Shown: positions 48,400-56,451 of the stretch, piece by piece
How positions within the stretch are numbered: position 1 is the first letter of the stretch
How the letters are laid out: each line of letters opens with the position of its first letter
Origin: an uncultured Paracoccaceae bacterium
GTDB taxonomy: Bacteria > Pseudomonadota > Alphaproteobacteria > Rhodobacterales > Rhodobacteraceae
DNA length: 64,000 nt
Direction of reading: 5' to 3'
Assembly: GCA_947503765.1 (NCBI GenBank)
Contig: CANNFA010000001.1
Location: forward strand, 62,001 to 126,000
Translations under genes and position numbers: made by a program
The notes under the pieces: generated by a model
What the model saw: the letters and a program-made list of their open reading frames with translations, nothing else
Database searches by the model: none
Told to the model about the DNA's origin: nothing

Positions 48400-49235
48400 C
48401 CCATCGCCTCCTGAATGGAAAAGACCGGGCCCTCGCGGCACACCCGTTCATGCACGATGGCACCGCCGCGCCGGAACGAGCGCACGCAGCAATGGCACAT
48501 GCCCAGCCCGCAGGCCATTTGCTGTTCCAGCGCGATCTCGCCGGGGATGCCGTGCCGTGCGCCGATATCCTGCAGCAGCGTCAGGATGCGGTTCGACCCG
48601 CAGGTATACATCGCGTCGATGCCGCCCTCGGCGATGCGGCCCTCGATCACCTCGCGCAGCGCCTCGACGCTTGACGTGCCGTCCTCGTCGGTCACGGCGA
48701 TCACCTCGGCGCCGGTGGCCCGGAATTCCTCGACCGACATCAGCAGGTTCTTCGCCCGCGCGCTGCAGATCGCGGTCAGGTTGCAACCCGCCTCGCGCGC
48801 CGCCATCGCCAAAGGCGCCAGCGTCGCCAGCCCCACGCCGCGCGCCACCAGCAGCAGGTTGCGCCAGTCCTCGCGGATGGTGAACCCGTTGCCGAGCGGG
48901 CCCAGCAGGTTCAGATCGTCACCGGCCCGCAGCAGGGCCAGCGCGCCGGTCCCCTCGCCCGTGACCTTGTAGAGGAACCGCAATTCGCCCGCCTCCGCAT
49001 CGAAGCCGTAGATGCTCATCGGGCGGCGCAGGAACGGCTCGAACCCGCCCAAGACCGGACACAGAAGGTGAAAGAACTGGCCGGCGCGGCAATCGAGCAT
49101 TTCGCGCGGCGCGTCCAGCACCATCAGGCGATAATCGCCGGTGACGATGTCGTTGCTTTTGACGCGGGCGGTGCCCTCGACCACCCGGCCGGCCGGCGCG
49201 GGATTGCGGGCGGGCAATGTCGTGACATTCTGCAT
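48393..49235 (-). CDS. pyrK: Dihydroorotate dehydrogenase electron-transfer subunit PyrK
   Basis: 280 residues: ferredoxin-reductase-like FAD domain (FLRRPMSIYGFD, YKVTGEGTGALALLRAGD), NAD domain (LLLVARGVGLATLAPLA) and the PyrK [2Fe-2S] ligands CGLGMCHCC with a fourth Cys in HERVCREGPVF. It passes electrons between NAD(H) and PyrD. ATG 49235 is placed better behind AAGGGGA than the adjacent GTG 49238. Confidence 0.92.
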   Translation of the reverse strand: MQNVTTLPARNPAPAGRVVEGTARVKSNDIVTGDYRLMVLDAPREMLDCRAGQFFHLLCPVLGGFEPFLRRPMSIYGFDAEAGELRFLYKVTGEGTGALALLRAGDDLNLLGPLGNGFTIREDWRNLLLVARGVGLATLAPLAMAAREAGCNLTAICSARAKNLLMSVEEFRATGAEVIAVTDEDGTSSVEALREVIEGRIAEGGIDAMYTCGSNRILTLLQDIGARHGIPGEIALEQQMACGLGMCHCCVRSFRRGGAIVHERVCREGPVFSIQEAMGW

Positions 49236-49246
49236 CACGATCCCCT

Positions 49247-50530
49247 TTATCCAAAGATGAGCCGCGGCACGAAGAGCGAGATCTCCGGCACGTAGGTGAC
49301 GATGAACAGCACGATCAGGTTGACCAGGACGAACGGCCAGACGCCGCGCACGATGTCGAGCACCGGCTTGCCCAGCGTCGACGAGGCGACGAATATGTCC
49401 AGCCCGAAGGGCGGCGTGATCATCCCGAGGCTGATGTTGAGCGTGACGATCATGCCGAAATGCACCGGGTCGACGCCCAGGCTGGTCGCCACCGGAAAGA
49501 GCGGCGGCACCAGGATCAGCAGCGCCGAATTCGGGTCGATGAACATGCCCGCGATCAGGAAACAGACATTGACCACCAGCAGGAACTGGATCGGCCCGGC
49601 GCCGGTCGCATCCAGAAAGGTGATGATCTGCTGCGGCACCTGCGCCAGCGTGACGAAGAACGACAACAGCCCGCCCATCGCCAGCAGGATGAAGATGATC
49701 GTGGTGGCAAGCGCGCTTTGCTCGGTGATCCGGCCCAGTTCTTTCAGGCCGAAATTGCGGTAGACGACGACCTCGACGAAGATCGCGTAGACGACGCTGA
49801 CCGCCGCCGCCTCGGTCGGGGTGAAGACGCCGCTGTAGATGCCGCCGAGGATGATCACCGGCATGCCCAGCGCCCAGCCGGCCTCTCGCACGGCGCGCGC
49901 CCGCTCGGCCCAGGTCTTGCGCGGCGACCGCGCGATGCCGCTACGCCGCGCCTCGAGGCTGACATAGACCGCGAAGGCGAACCCCAGCAGCAGCCCGACC
50001 GCGAGCCCGCCGGCGAACAGCCGGGCAATCGAGGTGCCGGAAATCCAGCCGTAGATGATGAAGGTGATCGAGGGCGGGATCAGCAGCGCGGTCTCGGCGC
50101 TGGACACCAGAAGGCCCAGGCTGAACCGGTCGGAAAAGCCGCTCTTGCGCATCTCGGGATAGACCATGCGGCCCATCGCGGCTACCGTCGCCGGCGCCGA
50201 GCCGGAGACGGAGCCGAAGGCCATCGACCCGCCGATCACGGTATGGCCCATCCCGCCGGCCGTATGCCCGACCAGCGAGCGCACCAGCCCGACCAGCTTG
50301 GCCGCGATCTGGCCCGATCCCATCAGGTTGGCGGCAAGGATGAAGAACGGGATCGCCAGCAGCGTCGAATGGTCGATCCCGCCAAGGATCTTCTGCACCA
50401 CCGCCGGGTCCGGGATCGAGGCGAAGAAGGTCTGTTTCACCACCAGCGACGGGATGCCGAGCACGAGGAACATCTCGAACCCCGCCACCAGCAGCAGCAC
50501 GGCAAGGCCGGCGATCAGGACAAGGATCAT
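49247..50530 (-). CDS. TRAP transporter large permease subunit (DctM), pyr operon
   Basis: 427 residues with about 12 hydrophobic segments. DctM marks: GGSMAFGSVSGSAPATVAAM, ETALLIPPSITFIIYG, SGVFTPTEAAAVSVVYA, DPVHFGMIVTLNISLGMITPPFGLDIF. It is the Na+- or H+-coupled permease of the TRAP system that heads the pyrimidine operon. Overlaps dctQ as ATGA and lies 11 bases from pyrK. Confidence 0.92.
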   Translation of the reverse strand: MILVLIAGLAVLLLVAGFEMFLVLGIPSLVVKQTFFASIPDPAVVQKILGGIDHSTLLAIPFFILAANLMGSGQIAAKLVGLVRSLVGHTAGGMGHTVIGGSMAFGSVSGSAPATVAAMGRMVYPEMRKSGFSDRFSLGLLVSSAETALLIPPSITFIIYGWISGTSIARLFAGGLAVGLLLGFAFAVYVSLEARRSGIARSPRKTWAERARAVREAGWALGMPVIILGGIYSGVFTPTEAAAVSVVYAIFVEVVVYRNFGLKELGRITEQSALATTIIFILLAMGGLLSFFVTLAQVPQQIITFLDATGAGPIQFLLVVNVCFLIAGMFIDPNSALLILVPPLFPVATSLGVDPVHFGMIVTLNISLGMITPPFGLDIFVASSTLGKPVLDIVRGVWPFVLVNLIVLFIVTYVPEISLFVPRLIFG

Positions 50531-51036
50531 CGCGCCTCTCCCACCAGCGGCTCTGCCTGCTGGAACCGGTCGATCACGCCAAACAGGCTGAGCGCGAAGC
50601 GCAGCCCCAGAAGCGCGAAACCGGCCACCGGCGCGGCATAGATCCAGCCCATCGGCAATTCCAGCGTCGGGCTGCGCTGGCCGGTCATCAGCACGAACCG
50701 CACCAGACCGACGCCCAGCCAGACGAGATAGCCGGAAAACAGCAGCCCGCAGAGGTCGATCAGTTTCAGCAGCGGCCGGCGCAGGCTGTCCGGCAGCCGG
50801 TCGCGGAAGGTGTCGATGCCGACATGCAACCCCCGCTCCAGCGCCAGCCCGAGGCCGAGGAACACCAGGAAGATGTTCAGAAGCCGCACCGCCTCTTCGA
50901 TCCAGGCAAGGCGGCTGGCGAAGGTGCCGCCGAATTCGCGCGCCAGGACGCTGAAGAAGAACAGCCCGACCATGGTCAGGAAGATCGTGATCAGCAGCGT
51001 CCGCTCGACGCGCCTGAGAAGGGTCAACGCGGCCAT
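50527..51036 (-). CDS. TRAP transporter small permease subunit (DctQ), pyr operon
   Basis: 169 residues, four membrane helices: TLLITIFLTMVGLFFFSVLAR, IEEAVRLLNIFLVFLGLGLALERG with the EEAxR motif, LLKLIDLCGLLFSGYLVWLG and a last helix near GWIYAAPVAGFALLGLRFAL. ATG 51036 has GGAGAG upstream. Preceded by a strong hairpin separating it from dctP. Confidence 0.88.
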   Translation of the reverse strand: MAALTLLRRVERTLLITIFLTMVGLFFFSVLAREFGGTFASRLAWIEEAVRLLNIFLVFLGLGLALERGLHVGIDTFRDRLPDSLRRPLLKLIDLCGLLFSGYLVWLGVGLVRFVLMTGQRSPTLELPMGWIYAAPVAGFALLGLRFALSLFGVIDRFQQAEPLVGEAR

Positions 51037-51064
51037 GTCGCTCTCCGGGGCGGGCAAAAGGATG

Positions 51065-51088
51065 GGCGGGCGCACAAGGGCGCCCGCC
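51065..51088 (-). other. Strong hairpin between dctP and dctQ
   Basis: GGCGGGCGC and GCGCCCGCC pair perfectly over nine bases around a six-base loop, 16 bases after the dctP stop. No T-run follows. It mirrors the siaP-siaQ hairpin and would likewise give more binding protein than permease. Confidence 0.65.
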
Positions 51089-51104
51089 GCGGAAAAAGAC
51101 CGGG

Positions 51105-52133
51105 TCAGCCGCCGAGCTTTTCGAACTCCGCTTCGTAGATGTCGATCAGCGACTGGCCGACATCGCCGGCGCGGTCGAGATAGGCATCGCGGGCCGGGCC
51201 GTACATCGTCTCGCGGAAGCGCGCCTTTTCTTCGTCCGACACGTCCCGCACGTCGATGCCGCTCTCGCGGATGACGTCCAGCGCCGCCTCGACCGATTGC
51301 GCCTTGTGCTCGCGCAGTTCGGGGATCACCTCGAGGAAGGTATCGACGATCGTCGTGCGATACTCTTCCGGCAGGCTGTTCCACCAGGCCGGGTTGAACA
51401 GGACGACATCCTCCATCGCGCCATGGGCGGACAGAACGAGGTAATCCTGCACCTCGTAGAACTTCATCCGCTGGATGGTGTCGAGCGGGTTTTCCTGCCC
51501 GTCGACCACGCCGGTCTGAAGCGAGGTGTAAAGCTCGCCGAAGGGCAGCGCGATGGCCGAGGCGCCGAGCGCGTTGAACTGCTCGATCAGGATTTTCGAA
51601 TCCATCACCCGGAATTTCTGGCCCGCGAAATCGGCGATATCCGCGAGCGGCGCATTCGAGGTGAAGTGCTTGCGCCCGTTGGGCCAAAGCGCGATCGCCT
51701 CGACACCCTTGTCGTCGAACGTGTCCAGAAGCGCTTCGCCGAAGGCACCGGCACGCAGCGTCTGTGCGTCATTCTCGTCATCGGGCAGCAGGTACGGGAT
51801 GTCGAGAATCGACACGGCCGGGTTGAACCCGCCCAGGAAGGCGGCCGGCGCGACCGTCGCCTCGAGCGTGCCAAGCTGCACCCCTTCGGTCATCTGGCGC
51901 TGGTTGCCAAGCTGGCTTTGCGGGAAAAGCTGGAACTCGACGGCGCCGCCCGTGCGCTCGTTCACGAGGGCGGCGACCTTTTCAAGCAGGACGTGCCGGC
52001 TTTGCTGATCGGATTCCAGGTGGCCGATCCGGGCGGTGTATTCCTGTGCGAAGACGGCGCCCGAGAGCACGCCGAGCCCGAGGGTCAGCGCAGCCCCGAC
52101 GACCCCGCGCCGCAGTTTGACTGGTGTAAGCAT
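51105..52133 (-). CDS. TRAP transporter substrate-binding protein (DctP), pyr operon
   Basis: 342 residues with a signal peptide (GVVGAALTLGLGVLSGAVFAQ). DctP-family core: RIGHLESDQQSRHVLLEKVA, the Arg-containing FAGQKFRVMDSKILIEQFNA, LPFGELYTSLQTGVVDGQEN and MKFYEVQDYLVLS. The conserved Arg implies a carboxylate ligand. The linked genes point to orotate, dihydroorotate or carbamoyl-aspartate; the binding-site residues do not by themselves identify it. Confidence 0.9.
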   Translation of the reverse strand: MLTPVKLRRGVVGAALTLGLGVLSGAVFAQEYTARIGHLESDQQSRHVLLEKVAALVNERTGGAVEFQLFPQSQLGNQRQMTEGVQLGTLEATVAPAAFLGGFNPAVSILDIPYLLPDDENDAQTLRAGAFGEALLDTFDDKGVEAIALWPNGRKHFTSNAPLADIADFAGQKFRVMDSKILIEQFNALGASAIALPFGELYTSLQTGVVDGQENPLDTIQRMKFYEVQDYLVLSAHGAMEDVVLFNPAWWNSLPEEYRTTIVDTFLEVIPELREHKAQSVEAALDVIRESGIDVRDVSDEEKARFRETMYGPARDAYLDRAGDVGQSLIDIYEAEFEKLGG

Positions 52134-52187
52134 GATCTTCTCCGTTGTTGGACGTTTGCAGACATTCCCGAAAAATTGCCCCTCATG

Positions 52188-52209
52188 TCAAGATTTTTCT
52201 CGATTTTGA
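52188..52209. promoter_or_regulatory. Candidate operator in the dctP-regulator divergent region
   Basis: An imperfect inverted repeat, TCAAGAT against ATTTTGA (6 of 7 pairs), with an eight-base AT-rich centre. It lies between the dctP start and the XRE regulator, a natural place for autoregulation and operon control. The match is modest. Confidence 0.3.
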
Positions 52210-52293
52210 GACGGGAAGCAGGATATGTCTAGTTCTTGCGACCCTCCCGCGCCGCGTCATGCGGCTACCTGGGATAATAGCATCGGGGGAAGG

Positions 52294-53184
52294 ATGACGG
52301 CGCAGGAAAACGCGATAGCGGAACTTGGCGGGCGCCTGCGGGCCTATCGCCTGGGAAAGGGCCTGACGCCCGACGACATTGCCCGGCGCACCGGGATTTC
52401 CCGTGCGGCGATCTACCGCTACGAGGCGGGCCAGCCGATGCGTGTCGATGCGCTGGGCAAGATCGCCGAGCTGCTGGACGTGTCGCTGACATCGCTTCTG
52501 GGCGTCGGGTCGGAATATTTCTCGTCGGCGGTGTCGTTCTTCGAGCGGATGCGCCAGCTGGAGGCCGAGGCCGACCAGATCACCGTCCTGTTCGGCCCCG
52601 TCTCGTACCTGCTGACGACCGATGCGTTCGACGCGGTCCTGCCCGAAGTGCTGCACGAAAGCGTGCCGTCAGAGGTCGCAGACCCCGAATGGGCAGTGCA
52701 TTGCGACCGGGTGATCGAGATCCTGCGCACCCGCAAGGCGGCCTACCGGACCCGCCGGCCCAACGTCGTCAGCCTCGTCTCGGCCGGCGAGCTGGAGCAG
52801 TTCCTGCGCGAAGGGTTCGTCGGCGCCCATCTTCCGGCCGATGGCGCCCGCGCCGCGCGCCGTGCCGTGGCGCAGCGCGAGGTCCGCAATATCGCGACGC
52901 TGCTGGCCGATCCGCCGATGGGCGTGCAGATCGGTGTCATCATCGACGCCCTGCCCGGCTCGAGCTTTCAGATCATCGGCCAGGGCCTGTCGGCCCAGGT
53001 GCTGGTATCGCCGTTCCGTCTGGGCACCTTCGCCAATACCCGCATCGGCGTGGCGACGATCACCGCGTCCGAGGAATCGGTGGACCTGCACCAGTCGGTG
53101 GCGCAGGATCTCTGGCGCCGCAGCCTCAAGGGACAGGGCGCGGCCGACGTGCTGGGCGGGCTCTTGAAGAAATACGGCGGCTGA
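52294..53184 (+). CDS. XRE-family transcriptional regulator, divergent from the pyr/TRAP operon
   Basis: 296 residues. N-terminal HTH_XRE (LGGRLRAYRLGKGLTPDDIARRTGISRAAIYRYEAG), then a ~220-residue effector region I do not recognise, with VGSEYFSSAVSFFERMRQLE and RPNVVSLVSAGELEQFLREG. The C-terminal region contains GVQIGVIIDALPGSSFQIIG, an alpha/beta sensor-like stretch. ATG 52294 follows GGGGGAAGG; the ATG at 52225 would add 23 residues. Its position suggests it senses the transported substrate. Confidence 0.82.
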   Translation: MTAQENAIAELGGRLRAYRLGKGLTPDDIARRTGISRAAIYRYEAGQPMRVDALGKIAELLDVSLTSLLGVGSEYFSSAVSFFERMRQLEAEADQITVLFGPVSYLLTTDAFDAVLPEVLHESVPSEVADPEWAVHCDRVIEILRTRKAAYRTRRPNVVSLVSAGELEQFLREGFVGAHLPADGARAARRAVAQREVRNIATLLADPPMGVQIGVIIDALPGSSFQIIGQGLSAQVLVSPFRLGTFANTRIGVATITASEESVDLHQSVAQDLWRRSLKGQGAADVLGGLLKKYGG

Positions 53185-53793
53185 CCGGGCTTCCCGAAGG
53201 CGGGCTTGCCGGTGCCGATGCGGATCCCCGCGCAGGTCGCGGCGGGGCTGGGGGCAGGCGCGCCAGGGGCGGCACAGGTGCCATGCCGCGTCGGCGATGT
53301 GCCGGGCGGCGGCGGGGTCCGGTGCCGGGCCCCTGCCCGCGAAATGACCGGCCACCAGCATGGCGGCGCGGTGCAGGGCGTCCGCATCGCGCGCGGCGCC
53401 GCCCGCCTGCTGGCGCAGCGCCTCGATCGCGGGGGCGAGGGCCAGGGTCTCGATCTTTTCGGCCCGCAATTCCAAGGCCTTCACCGCCTCGCGGAAGGGC
53501 GGGACGGCGGCGTCGCTGTCGATCCAGGGATGCGACTTGAGCGCGGTGCGCACCTGCCGCAACGGACGCACCGCCGCGTCGCGCCACCCCGCGCATAGCC
53601 GGTCCAGCGCGGCCACCGTTCCCGTGTCGATCCGGCAGCCCCGCCCCGCCGCGTACAGCACAGACAGCAGCAGCGGCACATCGACGCCGCAGGTCTTCTG
53701 AAGGGACAGACAGGCCTCGGCCACACCGGGCATGGCGTAGAGCTCGAGCATGAATGCCCACAGGTCGGGGGTGGGCTGCGGGATGTCCTGCAT
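52669..53793 (-). CDS. TIGR02444-family protein with unresolved 3' end
   Basis: The first ~130 residues match the TIGR02444 family: LWAFMLELYAMPGVAEACLSLQ, GVDVPLLLSVLYAAG, LDRLCAGWRDAAVRPLRQVRTALK. Family proteins end at about 110-180 residues, but here no stop appears, and the frame continues 172 codons antisense through the XRE regulator. The real product may be this long form or a stop may have been lost by mutation. Only the part above about 53190 has gene-like content. The start ATG 53793 has a weak ribosome site. Confidence 0.5.
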   Translation of the reverse strand: MQDIPQPTPDLWAFMLELYAMPGVAEACLSLQKTCGVDVPLLLSVLYAAGRGCRIDTGTVAALDRLCAGWRDAAVRPLRQVRTALKSHPWIDSDAAVPPFREAVKALELRAEKIETLALAPAIEALRQQAGGAARDADALHRAAMLVAGHFAGRGPAPDPAAARHIADAAWHLCRPWRACPQPRRDLRGDPHRHRQARLREARSAAVFLQEPAQHVGRALSLEAAAPEILRHRLVQVHRFLGRGDRRHADAGIGEGAQTERRYQHLGRQALADDLKARAGQGVDDDTDLHAHRRIGQQRRDIADLALRHGTARGAGAIGRKMGADEPFAQELLQLAGRDEADDVGPAGPVGRLAGAQDLDHPVAMHCPFGVCDL

Positions 53794-53945
53794 CGTTCCA
53801 GACTTTCGCACGGGCCGGAAGATGGCAATGTGCGAAATCGCACCCGGGTCATGCCCCATGAGACGCGCAGCGGGCCGCCGGCGTCGGTTCGGTTTGCGTT
53901 TTGCCCCGATTGATGCGATTTTTCGGACCTTGCCGGAGGACCATC

Positions 53946-54695
53946 ATGCCCCCCCAGGACGACGGCGCACGCATTGCCACCGGATCGGGCATCGGCGTGG
54001 CCTATCCGCCGATTGCCGAGCGGTTTCTGCGCCTCGATCCGCAATTGCGGGTCCAGAGCGCCCCCAAGGGCCGGCTGATCGTGCAGGAAGGCGACTTTGC
54101 CGACCATTCCATGCTGCTGCTGACCGGCTGGGCGGCGCTGTCAAAGACGCTGCCCGACGGCGACACCCAGATCATCGACGTGATGCTGCCCGGCGACTTC
54201 GCGCTGATCGGCGCGGTCGTGGCCCCGGTCGCCGCCTGCACCGTCGAGGCGCTGAGCGACGTGCAGTTCCTGACCTTGCAGCCGGAAAACGCGAACGGCG
54301 CGGACCCGCAGATGGCCGACCTGCGCGGGCTTCTGGCGGCGATGATCGTCACCACCCAGGCGCGCACCGCCGAATTGCTGCTGCGGCTCGGCAAAAGCAG
54401 CGCCGCCGGCCGCATCGCCTATGCCCTGCTGGAGCTCTACGTGCGGCTCGAGGATCTGGGCCTGACGCGGAACACGCGATTCGCCTTCCCGATGACGCAG
54501 CACAAGCTGGGCGAGTTCACCGGCCTGAGCAACGTGCATGTCTGCCGCACGCTGCGGCGGATGGAACGGGCCGGCATCGTCGCCTATCCCGACCCGCACG
54601 ACATCGCGCTGACCGACCTGGACGCGCTGTGCGAGATCGCGGGCATCGACCTTGAAACCTTCCGGTCCGGGATCCTGATCCTGCGGCCGCGATAG
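53946..54695 (+). CDS. Crp/Fnr-family transcriptional regulator
   Basis: 249 residues: cNMP-binding-like beta barrel (KGRLIVQEGDFADHSMLLLTGWAALSK) and HTH_Crp (MTQHKLGEFTGLSNVHVCRTLRRMERAGIVAYP). It has no N-terminal Cys cluster, so it is not an FNR-type oxygen sensor, and the recognition helix reads VHVCR where FNR has ETISR, so its target site differs from TTGAT-N4-ATCAA. GGAGG lies six bases before the ATG at 53946. Its ligand is unknown. Confidence 0.88.
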   Translation: MPPQDDGARIATGSGIGVAYPPIAERFLRLDPQLRVQSAPKGRLIVQEGDFADHSMLLLTGWAALSKTLPDGDTQIIDVMLPGDFALIGAVVAPVAACTVEALSDVQFLTLQPENANGADPQMADLRGLLAAMIVTTQARTAELLLRLGKSSAAGRIAYALLELYVRLEDLGLTRNTRFAFPMTQHKLGEFTGLSNVHVCRTLRRMERAGIVAYPDPHDIALTDLDALCEIAGIDLETFRSGILILRPR

Positions 54696-54732
54696 GGGCG
54701 ATGCCGGGCACCGCGCCGCCCTGCCCCGCCCG

Positions 54733-55191
54733 CTACCTGACCTCGACGATCTCGCCCAGGGTCTGGCCCGCGATCTCCTCGCTGGCATCGTTGGCGATGT
54801 CGCCCAGCGTCACGATGCCAAGCGGCGCGCCCGCCTCGTCCACCACCACGATCCGCCGGATCTGAAGGTCGGCCATGCGGTGCGCGGCCGCGGCCACGGG
54901 CTCGTCGGGGCGGCAGGTCTCGACGCCGCGGGTCATCAGCGGCGAGACCGAGATGTCGCCCACCGCGTTCGGCGCCCAGCGGACCACGATGTCGCGGTCG
55001 GTCACCAGCCCGACCACGCGGCCATTCTCGCAGACCGGCAGCACCCCGATATCCAGCTCGCGCATCAGCGCGGCGGCGGCCCGCACCGAGGTGCCCGGCG
55101 ACACCGTCGTCACCGGGCTGCGCATGATCGACCGGATGCGGCCATCCCGCTCGCGCCGCCGCGCCCCGGCAAAGCCCTTGTGGATGTCCAT
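54733..55191 (-). CDS. Tandem CBS-domain protein
   Basis: 152 residues, two CBS modules: IRSIMRSPVTTVSPGTSVRAAAALMRELDIGVLPVCENG, VVGLVTDRDIVVR, then VSPLMTRGVETCRPDEPVAAAAHRM, IRRIVVVDEAGAPLGIVTLGDIA. Such stand-alone pairs bind adenine nucleotides. It follows the baeRF gene by 13 bases on the same strand, so both are likely driven from the FNR-box promoter at 56415. Confidence 0.9.
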   Translation of the reverse strand: MDIHKGFAGARRRERDGRIRSIMRSPVTTVSPGTSVRAAAALMRELDIGVLPVCENGRVVGLVTDRDIVVRWAPNAVGDISVSPLMTRGVETCRPDEPVAAAAHRMADLQIRRIVVVDEAGAPLGIVTLGDIANDASEEIAGQTLGEIVEVR

Positions 55192-55204
55192 CGCGCGTCT
55201 CCGG

Positions 55205-56323
55205 CTACAGCGGGTACCGCAGGATCGCCGCCAGCGATTTCTGCTCGGGGATGTCCTCCTGCCGGACCGCCAGGACCTGCCCGCCCGTGCGCAGCACCCT
55301 TCCTGCGATGTCGTCGACGACGCCGTAGCTTCCGGCGCCGTTCTTCCGGGCAAAGTCGACCTCGCCGGTTTCGTCGTCGACACTGCCCGGAACGACCGAA
55401 TCGATATCGACCAGCAGCGTCTCGACCCCGCCGAACGTCGCCGCCCGCGCCGCGTCGGAGATGTCGGTCGTCGCGCGCCGCGCGCCCGCGCGCGCCTCGA
55501 ACAGGTTCTGGAACGCGGCAAGGCGATCGGCATAATAGGCGTCCAGCACCGGGCGGGCCGCCTGTGCCAGCTCGGCCGGGCTCATGTCGTCTGGCGACGC
55601 CTCGATGGTCTCGTCCAGCACCGGCAGGGCGCTGAGCGAGCGGACCAGCGAGGCGACCGGCTGTGTCGATGCAAGGATGACCGGCAGGTCCGAGCCGGCC
55701 AGAACCGGGCGCAGCGCGGCGTCGATCTTGCGGATATACTGGCCCAGCCGCACCTTCTGCCCCTCGAGCCCGCCGATCCGCCGGCCCGCGCCACTGTCGT
55801 TGATCGTGGCCTTGCCGACCGCGCTGGCCGCATCGCGCGGCATGTCCGGCACCCGGATCTCGACGGCGGGAAGGGCCGGCGAAACCTCGATCAGCCGCAC
55901 CGCGTTCTCGGACACGGCCAGCACACGCGCGGCGTTCGGGAAGGCGATCGCGCGCAGCAGCGGCTTGAGGTGAAAGCGGTCCGAGACCTCGACCGTTTCG
56001 GGCAGCTCGTTCGCAAGCCGGAACGTGCGCATCCGGTCGGGCGTGGCCAGCACGGCTGGCGAATGGGCCTGATGCTCCCAGAAATCGTCATCTTCCTGGA
56101 GGGTGGCGAAATGCTCTTCCAGCGGCCAGATCCGGCGCTTTTCAAGGCCGGCCTCCTCCAGTTGCGCGATCGCCTGCTTGACCAGCTGGCCGAACCGGGT
56201 CCGCGTCTTGCCGACATCCTGCGTCAGCGGCGTGCTGCGCAGATAGATCGACACGCACGCATCCGCGCGCACCTGGTTGAGCCGGCCGATTTCGGCGGGC
56301 CTGGGAAGATCGACATAAAGCAT
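55205..56323 (-). CDS. Bacterial archaeo-eukaryotic release-factor-like protein (baeRF)
   Basis: 372 residues. MLYVDLPRPAEIGRLNQVRADACVSIYLRSTPL at the start and later SYGVVDDIAGRVLRTGGQVLAVRQEDIP, an L7Ae-like release-factor domain ending, are typical of baeRF proteins. These resemble domains 2-3 of eRF1/aRF1 and are thought to act on ribosomes under stress; function not established. No GGQ motif was seen. Start ATG 56323, with AAAGGA upstream. Confidence 0.78.
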   Translation of the reverse strand: MLYVDLPRPAEIGRLNQVRADACVSIYLRSTPLTQDVGKTRTRFGQLVKQAIAQLEEAGLEKRRIWPLEEHFATLQEDDDFWEHQAHSPAVLATPDRMRTFRLANELPETVEVSDRFHLKPLLRAIAFPNAARVLAVSENAVRLIEVSPALPAVEIRVPDMPRDAASAVGKATINDSGAGRRIGGLEGQKVRLGQYIRKIDAALRPVLAGSDLPVILASTQPVASLVRSLSALPVLDETIEASPDDMSPAELAQAARPVLDAYYADRLAAFQNLFEARAGARRATTDISDAARAATFGGVETLLVDIDSVVPGSVDDETGEVDFARKNGAGSYGVVDDIAGRVLRTGGQVLAVRQEDIPEQKSLAAILRYPL

Positions 56324-56414
56324 GTGGCATCCTTTCCGCGACTGCCGGGCGGGGCGATTCGTGCCGCCTCGCGCCATTTGGAGCCGATCATGGCAAAGCG
56401 CCGCGCCGGCCGCA

Positions 56415-56428
56415 TTGACCAGGGTTAA
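56415..56428 (-). promoter_or_regulatory. FNR-type box upstream of baeRF-CBS
   Basis: TTGACCAGGGTTAA matches TTGAC-N4-GTCAA with one mismatch. A -10-like CATGAT (56387-56392, minus strand) puts the start site near 56380, about 41 bases from the box centre, the class II activator distance. Downstream of atpG, so it could also free baeRF from the ATPase transcript. Confidence 0.5.
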
Positions 56429-56451
56429 GCCGCGCGCCGGACGGGCGCGTT

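Noticed and set aside
53946..54695. The Crp/Fnr regulator in the window as the factor acting on the TTGAC/TTGAT boxes
   Set aside because: It has no Cys cluster, and its recognition helix lacks the Glu and Ser of the FNR ETISR motif, so another FNR-type protein elsewhere is more likely.
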